Shown: positions 26,003 through 34,699, numbered from the stretch's first letter. The stretch is DNA of 64,000 bases from Candidatus Gastranaerophilales bacterium (GCA_947625495.1 CANQOQ010000003.1:1-64000), one strand, 5' to 3'. Numbers and translations are program-made. The notes: a model not told the origin generated them from the letters alone.

Positions 26003-26560
26003 ATGAAATATAAATTAGCATTATTTGTTATGTTCTCCTTAGTTTTCTGTTTTTGTATAGAAGAAGCAAAAGCAGAAAGTAATATATACAGACAAACTTT
26101 AAATGTGGGTGATGACGATATTATATACACTCCGCAAGTTGATGACCCATATTTTACGGGCAATAAAGAAGATGAAAAAGAAGAAAAGAAATCCGAAGAG
26201 CAGCCGGAACCTGCTCCTTATCCCGATTATTATCAAAATCCCGTAGTTCCCGTATATCCTGTTTACCCGTATTACGGAGGATATTCTGTAACAGTCCCCG
26301 GAATTTGGGCAGGAAATGGCGGAGTAAGTGTTCATACAAATCTTAACGGACATAGCTATAATTACGGCGGTCAAGGTGTTTGGCAAACGGAATACTATGG
26401 ACAGCCTAAACCTCCTTCGCATCCAAACAATTGGAAGCCTCCTATGCCAAATAATAAACCTATACCCCCTCAAAAATTTCCGCCGAACAAATTTCCGCAA
26501 AACGGTCAGAATCAAGGACCCAGACCCTCTCAAGGCGGATTCGAACATCATAGACGATAA
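26003..26560 (+). CDS. Secreted proline/glycine/tyrosine-rich protein
   Basis: 185 residues. Signal peptide MKYKLALFVMFSLVFCFC, cleaved near EAKA. The mature protein is low in complexity: an acidic Lys/Glu stretch, a Tyr-Pro-rich stretch (PVYPVYPYYGGY), a Gly/Asn/Tyr middle (NLNGHSYNYGGQGVW) and a Pro/Asn/Gln tail ending in HHRR. It is probably disordered and envelope- or surface-associated. No enzyme motif is seen. It follows yajQ by 49 bases, possibly in the same transcript, and ends at the shared terminator with rpsG. Confidence 0.8.
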   Translation: MKYKLALFVMFSLVFCFCIEEAKAESNIYRQTLNVGDDDIIYTPQVDDPYFTGNKEDEKEEKKSEEQPEPAPYPDYYQNPVVPVYPVYPYYGGYSVTVPGIWAGNGGVSVHTNLNGHSYNYGGQGVWQTEYYGQPKPPSHPNNWKPPMPNNKPIPPQKFPPNKFPQNGQNQGPRPSQGGFEHHRR

Positions 26561-26571
26561 TTTTAATAAAT

Positions 26572-26603
26572 AAAAAGAACCCTTTTTTAAAGGGTTCTTT
26601 TTT
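26572..26603. terminator. Bidirectional terminator between secreted protein gene and rpsG
   Basis: A 12-base-pair stem AAAGAACCCTTT / AAAGGGTTCTTT with a TTT loop, flanked by A and T runs on both sides, sits between two convergent genes and can stop transcription from both directions. It also shows that the rpsL-rpsG operon ends here. Confidence 0.9.
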
Positions 26604-26618
26604 ATATTAATTAATTTA

Positions 26619-27089
26619 TTAATATCTGTAGTGAGCAAATGCTTTATTAGCTTCTGCCATTTTGTGGGTATCTTCACGTTTTTTGCAGGCAGCACCTGTT
26701 CCGTTTGAAGCATCCATTAATTCATTGGTTAATTTTTCAACCATTGATTTACCGCTGCGGTGTTTAGCCGCATCTATTAACCATGTTGAACCTAAAACCA
26801 TACCTCTGTCTGCTTTAACTTCGAGCGGAACCTGATATGTAGAACCGCCGATTCTTCTTGCTTTAACTTCCAAAAGCGGAGTTGCATTTGTTAAAGCTTT
26901 TTTAAATATTTCAATAGGTTCATCTTTTGATTTTGTTTTTAAGTTTTCTAATGTTGAATAAAATATTTTTTCTGCTACAGATTTTTTACCGCGTCTCATT
27001 AATCTGTTTATAAAGCTTGCAATATCAACACTATTATATACAGCGTCGGGAGCAGGTATTCTTCTTGCAGGTTTACTACGTCTTGACAT
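26619..27089 (-). CDS. rpsG: 30S ribosomal protein S7
   Basis: 156 residues, the standard length. The start SRRSKPARR differs slightly from the usual, but NRLMRRGKKSVAEKI, EVKARRIGGSTYQVP and LIDAAKHRSGKSMVEKL are unmistakable. It nucleates the 30S head by binding the 3' domain of 16S rRNA. It follows rpsL by 15 bases. Unusually, fusA does not follow: a terminator and a convergent gene do. Confidence 0.98.
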   Translation of the reverse strand: MSRRSKPARRIPAPDAVYNSVDIASFINRLMRRGKKSVAEKIFYSTLENLKTKSKDEPIEIFKKALTNATPLLEVKARRIGGSTYQVPLEVKADRGMVLGSTWLIDAAKHRSGKSMVEKLTNELMDASNGTGAACKKREDTHKMAEANKAFAHYRY

Positions 27090-27104
27090 TATAAATCACC
27101 TTTC

Positions 27105-27482
27105 CTATTTCTTTTTAGCTCTTTTAGCGCCGTATTTAGATCTTGATTTAGCTCTATTTGCGACACCTGCTGTATCAAGTGTACCTCTAATGATATGGTA
27201 TCTAACACCCGGTAAATCTTTAACCCTTCCGCCTCTGATTAATACAACAGAGTGTTCTTGAAGGTTGTGTCCGATACCGGGTATATATGAAGTAACTTCA
27301 AATCCGTTTGTTAATCTTACCCTTGCTACTTTTCTAAGTGCAGAATTAGGTTTTTTAGGAGTTGTTGTATAAACTCTTGTACAAACACCTCTTCTTTGAG
27401 GGCAATTTGTTAACGCCGGTGATTTAGTCTTATCAGTTGTTCTTTTACGTTCTTTACGTACTAACTGTGCTATTGTTGGCAT
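27105..27482 (-). CDS. rpsL: 30S ribosomal protein S12
   Basis: 125 residues. The decoding-centre motifs [16 protein letters not shown] and [12 protein letters not shown] are intact, with lysines at the positions where streptomycin-resistance changes usually occur, so the wild-type state is predicted. AAGGAGAAAAT precedes the ATG. A GC-rich leader of about 110 bases lies upstream. Confidence 0.98.
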   Translation of the reverse strand: MPTIAQLVRKERKRTTDKTKSPALTNCPQRRGVCTRVYTTTPKKPNSALRKVARVRLTNGFEVTSYIPGIGHNLQEHSVVLIRGGRVKDLPGVRYHIIRGTLDTAGVANRAKSRSKYGAKRAKKK

Positions 27483-27630
27483 ATTTTCTCCTTGTGTAAT
27501 TAACTTTTGCCGCTGCCTCCTGCCGCCTCCTCGCCGTCATTTGGCAACCGCCTTGTGGTACGTTCAGCACAAACTTAACCACTCACTTTACTTTAATTAT
27601 AGTAATACAACAAGCAAAAAACAATGTCAA
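27483..27630 (-). promoter_or_regulatory. Promoter and GC-rich leader of rpsL-rpsG
   Basis: On the minus strand TTGACA (27630-27625) and TATTAC (27607-27602) with a 17-base spacer form a likely promoter. The resulting leader of about 110 bases contains a stretch (about 27504-27563) that I count at roughly 40 G/C in 60 bases, far above the surrounding AT-rich DNA, with two AGGAGG-like blocks (27516-27520 and 27526-27531 as CCTCC on plus) well upstream of the real ribosome site. It may be a translational control region. Confidence 0.5.
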
Positions 27631-27675
27631 CTCTAATAAATTCATTATATAAAGTTAATTTAACAATATATTTTC

Positions 27676-29193
27676 TTATTCTATTTTTATTTCATTCGCT
27701 CTATGAGCCATTCCTGCTTTAAATCTGAAGTTTTCTATTATATTATCTTCACTTTTAAACCAATCTTTAATGAGGATTGAATCTTTAGTATCATCTATCG
27801 TTATCAGCATATCATCTTTTTCTTTAATAAAAGATAAATCAGCCCATGTTATTCCGTCTCCGAAATATATTGTATCATTACCTTTAAAGTCAGAAACAAT
27901 ATCATTTCCGTCGCCTTTATTAAAGATGTATGTATCGTTTCCAAAGACACTGACAATATTATCATTACCTTGAGAACCTCTTATGATATCGTCACCTTCG
28001 GCGGTTTCATTTTCATCATTATGGTCGGGATATATTTCATCATCACCGTCACCTGCAATTATAATATCATTTCCCTGTCCGCCTCTTAAAATGTCGTTTC
28101 CGTTTCCGCCATATATAATGTCATCATCAAGCCAGCCGTCAATAATATCGTTACCATCGCCGCCATCTAAAATATCATTACCGCTTCCGCCTATAAATCG
28201 GTCATTTTTGTTCCCGCCATATATTACATCGTCACCTTTTCTGAGATGTAAACCGTCTAATTCCTCATTTTCGGCTGCCCTGTAGCATTCTGAAGCCTGC
28301 TTTGATTCATGTGCTTTTTTTAAAGGAACTCTTGCCAATGAATCTATCTTCCATTTAAGGTCTCTGTCATTTTGCGTAAACAACGTATAAAAACAGTCAT
28401 CATTATATACATCAAATGCTTTATGGTCCAATATTTTATCCCAGAGTCCAAAACCTTTTATAACGGCTGCTGTCTGATAGACCTTTTCTTTACCTTTTGT
28501 TTCATCTATTTCAATCTGTTTATTTAAATATTTATTTATTTTTTTCATATTTAAAAAATATAAATTTTGTTTAGGTTTTGTATCTTTCAAATCGGGATTG
28601 GAGAAAAGCATTTCATTCATTAATGAAGCGTAATAATACAACCTTAATACATAATATCCGTCTTCAAGCAATTGTCCCGCAACAAGATTGGGATTTTTTG
28701 GGTTTTCTCCGTCATGACTTGCATCATAAGTTGAAAAAAATTTTCTTCCCATAACCTTTTCGAGCGCATTTAAATGTTTTGCATTTATATATTCGCCTCT
28801 TGAGTTCTCATCTATATTTTCAGAACCTGACATTTTAAATAATATATTATCTATTATTTCTAATCTGTCCTCTTCTTTAGTTTCAGGGTTCATAAAAAGT
28901 TCCGCTAAATCTTTTATTTCGCCCGTTTTATCTTTTCTTACGGCTGTATATAAAGAAGGCATATCTCCGGACGGCACAATATTAGGGAATGAATATTCCT
29001 TTTTATTCATTTTATCAAGTACATCATTATAAAATGTTTTTCCGGAATATATTTTAGAATATATTATTTCCGTACAAGTTTGTAATATTGGATTTTTTGA
29101 TGAAAAACTCAATATAGATTCTTGTATAAAACTTCCGCATTCTATACATATAAGAGTTAATATAACTAAAATTATAAGAAGATTTTTTTTCAT
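27676..29193 (-). CDS. RTX-type calcium-binding repeat protein with N-terminal signal anchor
   Basis: 505 residues. Residues about 318-435 hold eight or nine RTX nonapeptides (GGSGNDILD, GGDGNDIID, GGNGNDILR, GGQGNDIII), which fold into calcium-loaded beta rolls, and a C-terminal capping segment (DSILIKDWF) typical after such rolls. The N-terminal about 300 residues are helical and unrecognised. Unlike usual type I secreted RTX proteins, it begins with a hydrophobic signal or lipobox-like sequence (MKKNLLIILVILTLICIEC), suggesting Sec export. The neighbouring LapA-like gene is seven bases upstream. Function unknown; extracellular or periplasmic binding is likely. Confidence 0.85.
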   Translation of the reverse strand: MKKNLLIILVILTLICIECGSFIQESILSFSSKNPILQTCTEIIYSKIYSGKTFYNDVLDKMNKKEYSFPNIVPSGDMPSLYTAVRKDKTGEIKDLAELFMNPETKEEDRLEIIDNILFKMSGSENIDENSRGEYINAKHLNALEKVMGRKFFSTYDASHDGENPKNPNLVAGQLLEDGYYVLRLYYYASLMNEMLFSNPDLKDTKPKQNLYFLNMKKINKYLNKQIEIDETKGKEKVYQTAAVIKGFGLWDKILDHKAFDVYNDDCFYTLFTQNDRDLKWKIDSLARVPLKKAHESKQASECYRAAENEELDGLHLRKGDDVIYGGNKNDRFIGGSGNDILDGGDGNDIIDGWLDDDIIYGGNGNDILRGGQGNDIIIAGDGDDEIYPDHNDENETAEGDDIIRGSQGNDNIVSVFGNDTYIFNKGDGNDIVSDFKGNDTIYFGDGITWADLSFIKEKDDMLITIDDTKDSILIKDWFKSEDNIIENFRFKAGMAHRANEIKIE

Positions 29194-29199
29194 TAAAAA

Positions 29200-29562
29200 T
29201 TATTCTTTGTTTTTAAGTGCATTATTAAGTGCAATTTCAAGTGAAGCTATTTTTCTTTGAAGAGCTTCTTTGTCATCTGAATCTATTTCATTTTGCTGAG
29301 ATAATTTTTCGGTTTTCCTTGCATAAAATTCAATCTGATCCCTATATCTCATACCAAGCACAACCGAGTATACAAAACCTGAAAATACTCCTATTAAATA
29401 AATTCCGAATATTACAAAAAATGTATTTAAAACTATATACGAATTATCTGTTGAAATACTGAATTGAGTTGTTGTATGAGCATTATAATTTACAACCAAA
29501 AGATATAATAATATTGTGAAAAATATTGTTTCGACTGCAGTTAATAATATTTTACTTTTCAT
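29200..29562 (-). CDS. LapA-like (DUF1049-type) small membrane protein
   Basis: 120 residues: two transmembrane helices (TIFFTILLYLLVVNY and FFVIFGIYLIGVFSGFVYSVVLG) followed by a cytoplasmic coiled coil rich in Glu, Gln and Lys. This layout is that of LapA/DUF1049 proteins, which in enterobacteria regulate LPS assembly. Sequence similarity alone is modest. It overlaps the pseudouridine synthase gene (ATGA) with a good AAGGAG site. Confidence 0.65.
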   Translation of the reverse strand: MKSKILLTAVETIFFTILLYLLVVNYNAHTTTQFSISTDNSYIVLNTFFVIFGIYLIGVFSGFVYSVVLGMRYRDQIEFYARKTEKLSQQNEIDSDDKEALQRKIASLEIALNNALKNKE

Positions 29563-30482
29563 CTAGTACTCCTTAAGTATTTTAAAACTTTTTCAATATC
29601 TTTATCTGGATTTATCGTAAGTTCAATTATATCATTATTTTTTAATACGGCAAATTTTAAACTGTATGCTTGAAGAACCTGTTCGGTGGTCTTAACTTTA
29701 AATGGAATTTTATTATAAAGGCTATCGTTAACTATCGGATGAGAGATATATGACATGTGAACCCTTATTTGATGAGTTCTTCCCGTTTTTAAAGTCAATT
29801 CTACAAAAGAAAATCCTTTAAATTCTTCAAGCACTTTATACATTGTAATTGAAGGTTTACCGTCATCAACTACCGCCATTTTTTCGGGTTTGTTGGGATT
29901 TCTGCCTATAGGATAATCTATTATTCCTTCTTTTTGCTCAAAATTCCCGTGAACTACGGCTAAATACTTTCTGATTGCCGTTTTATTTTTTATTTGCTCA
30001 GTTAAAAATTCATGTGCTTTATTGTTTTTAGCAGCCATTAAAAGCCCTGAGGTATTTCTGTCAAGCCTGTGAACAATTCCGGGGCGCAGGATTCCATTTA
30101 TATCCGATAATCCTTCATAACCGTATTTATATATTAGCGCATTCACAAGTGTATGCTCGGTTTCTTTTGCCGTAGGATGAACTATCATATTTTTAGGCTT
30201 ATTTACAACTAAAATATCATCATCTTCATACACAATATCAAGCTTAATATCTTCTCCTTTAATCAAAACAGACATTTCATCACTTAAAAAAACCGTTATT
30301 TCATCATCATTCTTAACTAAAAAAGATGCTTTTTTAGCTTCACCGTTTACAAGAACCTGAGATTTTTTAATAAGATTCTGCACGCTTGAGCGTGATTTAA
30401 AGATATCCTGCGAAGTTAAAAAAGCATCCAACCTTATTGGACTAATCAAAGATTGGATGCTAAAAATATATTTCTTTGGCAT
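29559..30482 (-). CDS. RluA-family 23S rRNA pseudouridine synthase
   Basis: 307 residues. An N-terminal S4 RNA-binding domain (RLDAFLTSQDIFKSRSSVQNLI) precedes the catalytic domain with HRLDRNTSGLLM, where Asp141 is the nucleophile, and KTGRTHQIRVHMSYISHPI. By overall length and S4 domain it resembles RluD, which modifies helix 69 of 23S rRNA, but the exact target is not determined. It lies between lspA and the LapA-like gene in one tight minus-strand run. Confidence 0.94.
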   Translation of the reverse strand: MPKKYIFSIQSLISPIRLDAFLTSQDIFKSRSSVQNLIKKSQVLVNGEAKKASFLVKNDDEITVFLSDEMSVLIKGEDIKLDIVYEDDDILVVNKPKNMIVHPTAKETEHTLVNALIYKYGYEGLSDINGILRPGIVHRLDRNTSGLLMAAKNNKAHEFLTEQIKNKTAIRKYLAVVHGNFEQKEGIIDYPIGRNPNKPEKMAVVDDGKPSITMYKVLEEFKGFSFVELTLKTGRTHQIRVHMSYISHPIVNDSLYNKIPFKVKTTEQVLQAYSLKFAVLKNNDIIELTINPDKDIEKVLKYLRSTR

Positions 30483-30494
30483 TGAAATTTATTC

Positions 30495-30998
30495 CTATTT
30501 TCTTGATAAAAGAGATAATATCAATCCCAAAGCACCAAATACTATCATTATATCGGCTATATTAAAAACAGGGAAACCGTTCAAAAAATTACAATGGATA
30601 TAGTCTATAACATAACCGTGTTGGATTCTTTCAAGCATATTCATAAATATACCTGAAGAAAGGAAAGCCAAAGCCGATAGATTTGGCTGTGTTAATCTGC
30701 CGGATAGCATTATAACTCCGAATACTATAGCGGCAACAGTTAAGAACGAAGCCATAATAAGCATTTCAGGCTGCCCCTGAAATAAACTAAACGCAGCACC
30801 TGTATTATGAACCTCATACAAAGTCAAAGTATTATTACCGACTTGTCCCGTAGGCGACATTTTTATGGCTGTTAAAACTATATATTTCATTCCATATATT
30901 ATTGCCGAATACAGTAATGCCAGAATGCAAAACCTTATAATAGCAGTCAAATCAATATTTCTGCCTGTTTCCTCATTCCTGTGATGTCTCTGATTCAT
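30495..30998 (-). CDS. lspA: Lipoprotein signal peptidase (SPase II)
   Basis: 167 residues from ATG 30998, chosen because AAAAGGAGAATAAAA is correctly placed and longer versions add a non-conserved tail. Four transmembrane segments. The aspartic dyad is present: Asp132 in VIDYIHCNF and Asp149 in VFNIADIMI, as is EVHNTGAAFSLF. It removes signal peptides from prolipoproteins. The usual GNLIDR segment is replaced by MNMLERIQHG. It overlaps the preceding secreted-protein gene by 26 bases. Confidence 0.93.
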   Translation of the reverse strand: MNQRHHRNEETGRNIDLTAIIRFCILALLYSAIIYGMKYIVLTAIKMSPTGQVGNNTLTLYEVHNTGAAFSLFQGQPEMLIMASFLTVAAIVFGVIMLSGRLTQPNLSALAFLSSGIFMNMLERIQHGYVIDYIHCNFLNGFPVFNIADIMIVFGALGLILSLLSRK

Positions 30999-31962
30999 TT
31001 TTATTCTCCTTTTCAATAACATCAGATGAATTTTTATGTAAAACATTAATTCTAGACATAACAAAAGCCATACCTGTCATGGTAAATACAACTTCAGGAG
31101 GCTCAATCGTTGCTCTTGTAAGACCTATAGTTACAGCCGCATATTCGTTTGTATTATTTTTATTAGATTTTAAAATACGTTCAATTACTCCTGATTTAAC
31201 TGATTTAAAAATATCTTTTTCAGTTACCTGAGGATAAACTATATTTTCATTAACAATAGAACCGATAACCATAACACCATTTGGCGGCTGGGTTGTTATT
31301 TTAACTTCATACTCACTATTTTCAGGCACATATAAAGGAGCTGAAATTTCAATAGGCATATTTTTTGCCTCTCCGTACTTTAATGCTACTTTTTCCGATT
31401 TAACATTTGAAGAAGTTATCTGCCATTTGTTACCTTTTTTTTCTAAATAATCCGTATAATATAAATCAGAAGAAACTAAGCCGTAATCACCAACCGATTT
31501 TTGTTTTTTGGCTGTAGTGCCGATAGAAAATTCATGAACATCAACTGCAGCATATTTCCCGTCAGTTACTATACTGTCAAGCGTCATAGTATTTTCCACA
31601 TCTTTATACACATCTTGAGCTTTCAAAATCATCTCAAATATCGTAGATTTATTAAATCCGTCATTATTAACATAATCATCGGAATATAATTCTTTTAATT
31701 TCTCTATTTCATTATTATCAGAATATTTGTTGAATTTTTTATAAAAATTTTTTATTTGAGTCTGTGGAGAGCGTTGAAGTTTATTTCTCAAACTAAATTT
31801 TTTAATAAAATCAGACTCTTCATCTTTTAAATCAGATGAATTTATTTGAATAGTAACTGTTTCAGCTTTTTTTATTTCTTGAGGTACTGCCAAAACATCA
31901 CAATTAACACTCGATATAACTGCTAATAAACATAAAATATTTAAAAATAATTTTTTGCTCAT
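30973..31962 (-). CDS. Secreted NTF2/SnoaL-like protein
   Basis: 329 residues. Signal peptide MSKKLFLNILCLLAVISSVNC, possibly lipidated. A central region (QIKNFYKKFNKYSDNNEIEKLKELYSDDY ... TMTLDSIVTDGKYAAVDVHE ... LEKKGNKWQIT) has the helix-then-strand order of NTF2-like folds. The C-terminal third contains beta-strand-rich sequence (YEVKITTQPPNGVMVIGSI) and an Asn/Glu/Lys tail. Function unknown. It overlaps lspA. Confidence 0.75.
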   Translation of the reverse strand: MSKKLFLNILCLLAVISSVNCDVLAVPQEIKKAETVTIQINSSDLKDEESDFIKKFSLRNKLQRSPQTQIKNFYKKFNKYSDNNEIEKLKELYSDDYVNNDGFNKSTIFEMILKAQDVYKDVENTMTLDSIVTDGKYAAVDVHEFSIGTTAKKQKSVGDYGLVSSDLYYTDYLEKKGNKWQITSSNVKSEKVALKYGEAKNMPIEISAPLYVPENSEYEVKITTQPPNGVMVIGSIVNENIVYPQVTEKDIFKSVKSGVIERILKSNKNNTNEYAAVTIGLTRATIEPPEVVFTMTGMAFVMSRINVLHKNSSDVIEKENKNESETSQE

Positions 31963-31970
31963 AATAACCT

Positions 31971-32273
31971 TTATCTGTTTTCATTTCTATTTCTATATAC
32001 TAAACAAAAAGCGAAATCCGTGCTTACCAATAATAAGTTTATTACATATAACCAAAAAACGATATCCATAGAATTGATGATTTTATTAATAATGCCGCAA
32101 ATATAGCCGATTATAATTAAAGTAAGAAATAATCTGCTTTTTCCTTTAACATTTTTTGTTTTATATGTTTTTATAACTGCAAACGGCCAGCTCGCACCGA
32201 AACATATAAGCATTGCGGCTTCATATATGCTCATTGATTTTATTTGAAAACTTTGTAACAAAAGTTCCTGCAT
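31971..32273 (-). CDS. PQ-loop (SemiSWEET-like) small membrane protein
   Basis: 100 residues with three predicted transmembrane helices (MSIYEAAMLICFGASWPFAVIK is the first, then RLFLTLIIIGYICGI and VFWLYVINLLLVSTDF). The segment SWPFAVIKTYKTKNVKGKS matches the PQ-loop repeat core of SemiSWEET-type transporters, with the Pro-Gln pair altered to Pro-Phe. SemiSWEETs dimerise to carry sugars, but substrate here is unknown. Eight bases separate it from the next gene. Confidence 0.8.
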   Translation of the reverse strand: MQELLLQSFQIKSMSIYEAAMLICFGASWPFAVIKTYKTKNVKGKSRLFLTLIIIGYICGIINKIINSMDIVFWLYVINLLLVSTDFAFCLVYRNRNENR

Positions 32274-32298
32274 TATTTACTCCTTAGAATATTTCTAA

Positions 32299-32328
32299 TT
32301 GTAGCACAAATTATGTTTTTGGTAGAAT
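32299..32328 (+). promoter_or_regulatory. Putative coaX promoter
   Basis: TTGTAG at 32299-32304 and TAGAAT at 32323-32328 with an 18-base spacer precede coaX by about 20 bases. A clear AAGGAG site lies before the ATG. Transcription would start just upstream of the ribosome site. Confidence 0.45.
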
Positions 32329-32347
32329 GAATATATAAGGAGAAATA

Positions 32348-33136
32348 ATGTTACTTGTTATAGATATAGGAAATACAAATTTAACTCTGGGTGTTTTTGA
32401 TAGGGATAAATTACTTCACTCTTGGAGATTATCAACGGAAATTACAAGAACAGAGGATGAATACGGAATTTTTATTAAAAATTTGTTGATATCTCAGGCT
32501 TTGGAAAATAAAATATCAAATGCGGTAATATCAAGCGTAGTAGTTCAACTCACAGACAGAATAGAGCTTGCGGTAAAAAAATACCTAAAAATAGAATCAT
32601 TAATAATTTCTCATAAACTAAAAACGAATATCGTATTAAAAACAGATAATCCCTCTCAAATCGGAGCAGACAGGATTGCAAATGCAGTGGGCGCAGCAGT
32701 TCTATATAAAACTCCCGTTATAGTTGTTGATTTTGGTACGGCTACATCTTTTGATATAGTTAACGCCAATAATGAATTTGTAGGCGGAATAATTACGGCA
32801 GGCATGAAAATCCAAGCTGAAGCACTGAGTTCACATACATCTAAACTTCCAAAATTAAACATAGAAGCACCCGAAAATATAATAGGAAGAAATACAATAG
32901 AAGCAATGCTTTCAGGAATAGTAAGAGGACATGCCGCTATGATTGACGGACTTATTGAAGGCTGTGAAAATGAACTCGGACAAAAGGCTGTAATTGTTGC
33001 TACAGGCGGATTTTCTTCTGTTATTAGCAAATATTTAAAAAGAAAATTTGACTATATAAACCCTGATTTAACTTTATACGGAATGCAAATTCTTTATGAA
33101 TTAAACACAAAAACTAAGGAAACAAGCCTAATTTAG
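32348..33136 (+). CDS. coaX: Type III pantothenate kinase
   Basis: 262 residues, standard for CoaX. Phosphorylates pantothenate, the first CoA-specific step, and needs a monovalent cation. Motifs: DIGNTNLTLGVFD (phosphate 1), IGADRIANAVGA, VVDFGTATSFDIV (phosphate 2), GGIITAGM and ATGGFSSVI (adenosine). Type III kinases lack feedback inhibition by CoA in studied members. It is convergent with kdsC, overlapping by nine bases. With panB and panC at 15.8-17.5 kb, three steps of the CoA pathway are in the window. Confidence 0.97.
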   Translation: MLLVIDIGNTNLTLGVFDRDKLLHSWRLSTEITRTEDEYGIFIKNLLISQALENKISNAVISSVVVQLTDRIELAVKKYLKIESLIISHKLKTNIVLKTDNPSQIGADRIANAVGAAVLYKTPVIVVDFGTATSFDIVNANNEFVGGIITAGMKIQAEALSSHTSKLPKLNIEAPENIIGRNTIEAMLSGIVRGHAAMIDGLIEGCENELGQKAVIVATGGFSSVISKYLKRKFDYINPDLTLYGMQILYELNTKTKETSLI

Positions 33137-33631
33137 GAACTGTGTTTTATAAATTAAATCGGTTAATTCTCTAATTGCACCTTTTCCGCCATTTTTAGAA
33201 GAAACGAAATGGCAGATTTCTTTAACTTCATCCACTGCATCATTAGGACATGCCGATAAACCAACCTCTTTTAATACACACAAATCAGGTAAATCATCAC
33301 CCATATACGCCACTTGCGAAAATTCCAAATTAAATTCTTTTAATAACTCATTCATTGCAATGATTTTGTTTTTCTGCCCCATAAATAAGCGAGTCATACC
33401 GAGATTCTCAAACCGGTGCTTAACAGTGGCATTTTCTCTTGCAGTTATTATACAGGTTATAATTCCGGCTTTTGTAATCATAACAATACCTTGACCGTCT
33501 TTAGCATTAAAAGTTTTGTATTCTCTGCCGTTTTCATCATAAGTAATGCTTCCGTCAGTCATTACACCATCCACATCAAATACTGCCATTTTAATTTTGG
33601 AAGCTTTACTTTTTAATTCAATATTATACAC
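33128..33631 (-). CDS. kdsC: 3-deoxy-D-manno-octulosonate 8-phosphate phosphatase
   Basis: 167 residues from a GTG start that overlaps the kdsD stop (TAGTG). HAD-superfamily, C0 type without cap: DVDGVMTDGS (Asp19, Asp21), GQGIVMITKAGI, ITARENATVKHR, and MGDDLPDLCVL with GLSACPNDA. Forms KDO from KDO 8-phosphate for LPS inner core. The adjacent kdsD strongly supports the name. Confidence 0.95.
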   Translation of the reverse strand: MYNIELKSKASKIKMAVFDVDGVMTDGSITYDENGREYKTFNAKDGQGIVMITKAGIITCIITARENATVKHRFENLGMTRLFMGQKNKIIAMNELLKEFNLEFSQVAYMGDDLPDLCVLKEVGLSACPNDAVDEVKEICHFVSSKNGGKGAIRELTDLIYKTQFLN

Positions 33632-34614
33632 TATGCAACACCCGCTCTTAATAAGTCATGAATATGTAATAACCCTATAGGTTCATTGTTTTCATTACAA
33701 ACAGCAAGTGACAATATTGAATATTTTTCCATTAAAGCCAAAGCCTTTGATACCATAGCATCAGCTTGAATTGTTTTTGGATTTTGTGTCATAACTGTTT
33801 TATTTTTTAGTATTGATACGTCAGGATATCTCAAAAGTATCCTTCTTATATCACCATCAGTTATAATACCCGTTAATTTATTATCAGAATTAACAATTAA
33901 AGCCAGACCCAGCTTCTTTTTAGTAATAAAATCAACTGTTTCAAGGAAAGTATCATCTTCATGAACAATAGGTAAGCGTTCAAAATCTTTGAGCATTAAA
34001 TCTTTAACAAGATATAATATACCCTTGCCGAGAGTACCTGAAGGGTGATATAAAAGAAAATCCTCAAGAGAAAAACCTCTTTTTTTAAGCAGACAAACAG
34101 CCAAGGCATCACCCATTGCAAGAGTTGCAGTGGTACTGGCTGTAGGAGCCTTACCTAAAGGGCATGCTTCTTTTTCAACAGATATATCAAAATATATATC
34201 AGCTAATCTTCCCAATGTTGAAGCTTGATTACCTGAAAATACAATTAAAGGTACTTCAAATCTTTTTATTAAAGGTAAAAGATTGAGCAGTTCTTTCGTC
34301 TCTCCGCTGTTAGAAATAGCAATAACAACATCTTGTCTGGTGATAATACCGGAGTCACCGTGAGTACTTTCAGCAGGATGTAAAAAATATGCCGGAGTAC
34401 CGGTTGATGATAGGGTTGCAGCTATTTTTCTTGCAATCAGTCCTGATTTACCCATGCCGGTTACTATTACTCTTCCTTTTGAAGATATTATTACATTTAG
34501 TGCATTTTCTAAATTTTTGTTAATTCTTTCTTTTAACTTGAGAATAGAATCCGCTTCTATCTGAAATACTTCTTTTGCTAAATCTTCCATTGTATTTTTT
34601 TGAATTGTTTCCAC
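33631..34614 (-). CDS. kdsD: Arabinose-5-phosphate isomerase (KdsD type)
   Basis: 327 residues from a GTG start with GAAGG before it. An N-terminal SIS sugar isomerase domain (VIVTGMGKSGLIARKIAATLSSTG, HPAESTHGDSGI, ISNSGETKELL) is followed by two CBS domains (residues about 200-327). Converts ribulose 5-phosphate to arabinose 5-phosphate, the first step to KDO. With kdsC this is direct evidence of an LPS-containing outer membrane. Confidence 0.96.
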   Translation of the reverse strand: METIQKNTMEDLAKEVFQIEADSILKLKERINKNLENALNVIISSKGRVIVTGMGKSGLIARKIAATLSSTGTPAYFLHPAESTHGDSGIITRQDVVIAISNSGETKELLNLLPLIKRFEVPLIVFSGNQASTLGRLADIYFDISVEKEACPLGKAPTASTTATLAMGDALAVCLLKKRGFSLEDFLLYHPSGTLGKGILYLVKDLMLKDFERLPIVHEDDTFLETVDFITKKKLGLALIVNSDNKLTGIITDGDIRRILLRYPDVSILKNKTVMTQNPKTIQADAMVSKALALMEKYSILSLAVCNENNEPIGLLHIHDLLRAGVA

Positions 34615-34699
34615 TTTTTACCTTCTATCGTTTATAATTAATTATACACTATAATAATTTAACTGTGAATTTTATTGTAAATTACAAATATTGGGAATT

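Noticed and set aside
26099-26713. 204-residue minus-strand ORF over the proline-rich gene and rpsG end
   Set aside because: It reads through a strong bidirectional terminator and overlaps rpsG; composition (Arg/Ile-rich) is that of an antisense frame.
27883-28240. Possible DNA tandem repeat or CRISPR-like array
   Set aside because: The periodicity comes from degenerate RTX codons (about 27 bases) in a coding frame; the units are not identical and there are no spacers.
27983-28285. Plus-strand Ser/Pro-rich repeat ORF
   Set aside because: It is the antisense image of the RTX nonapeptide repeats, which explains its regular pattern; not an independent gene.
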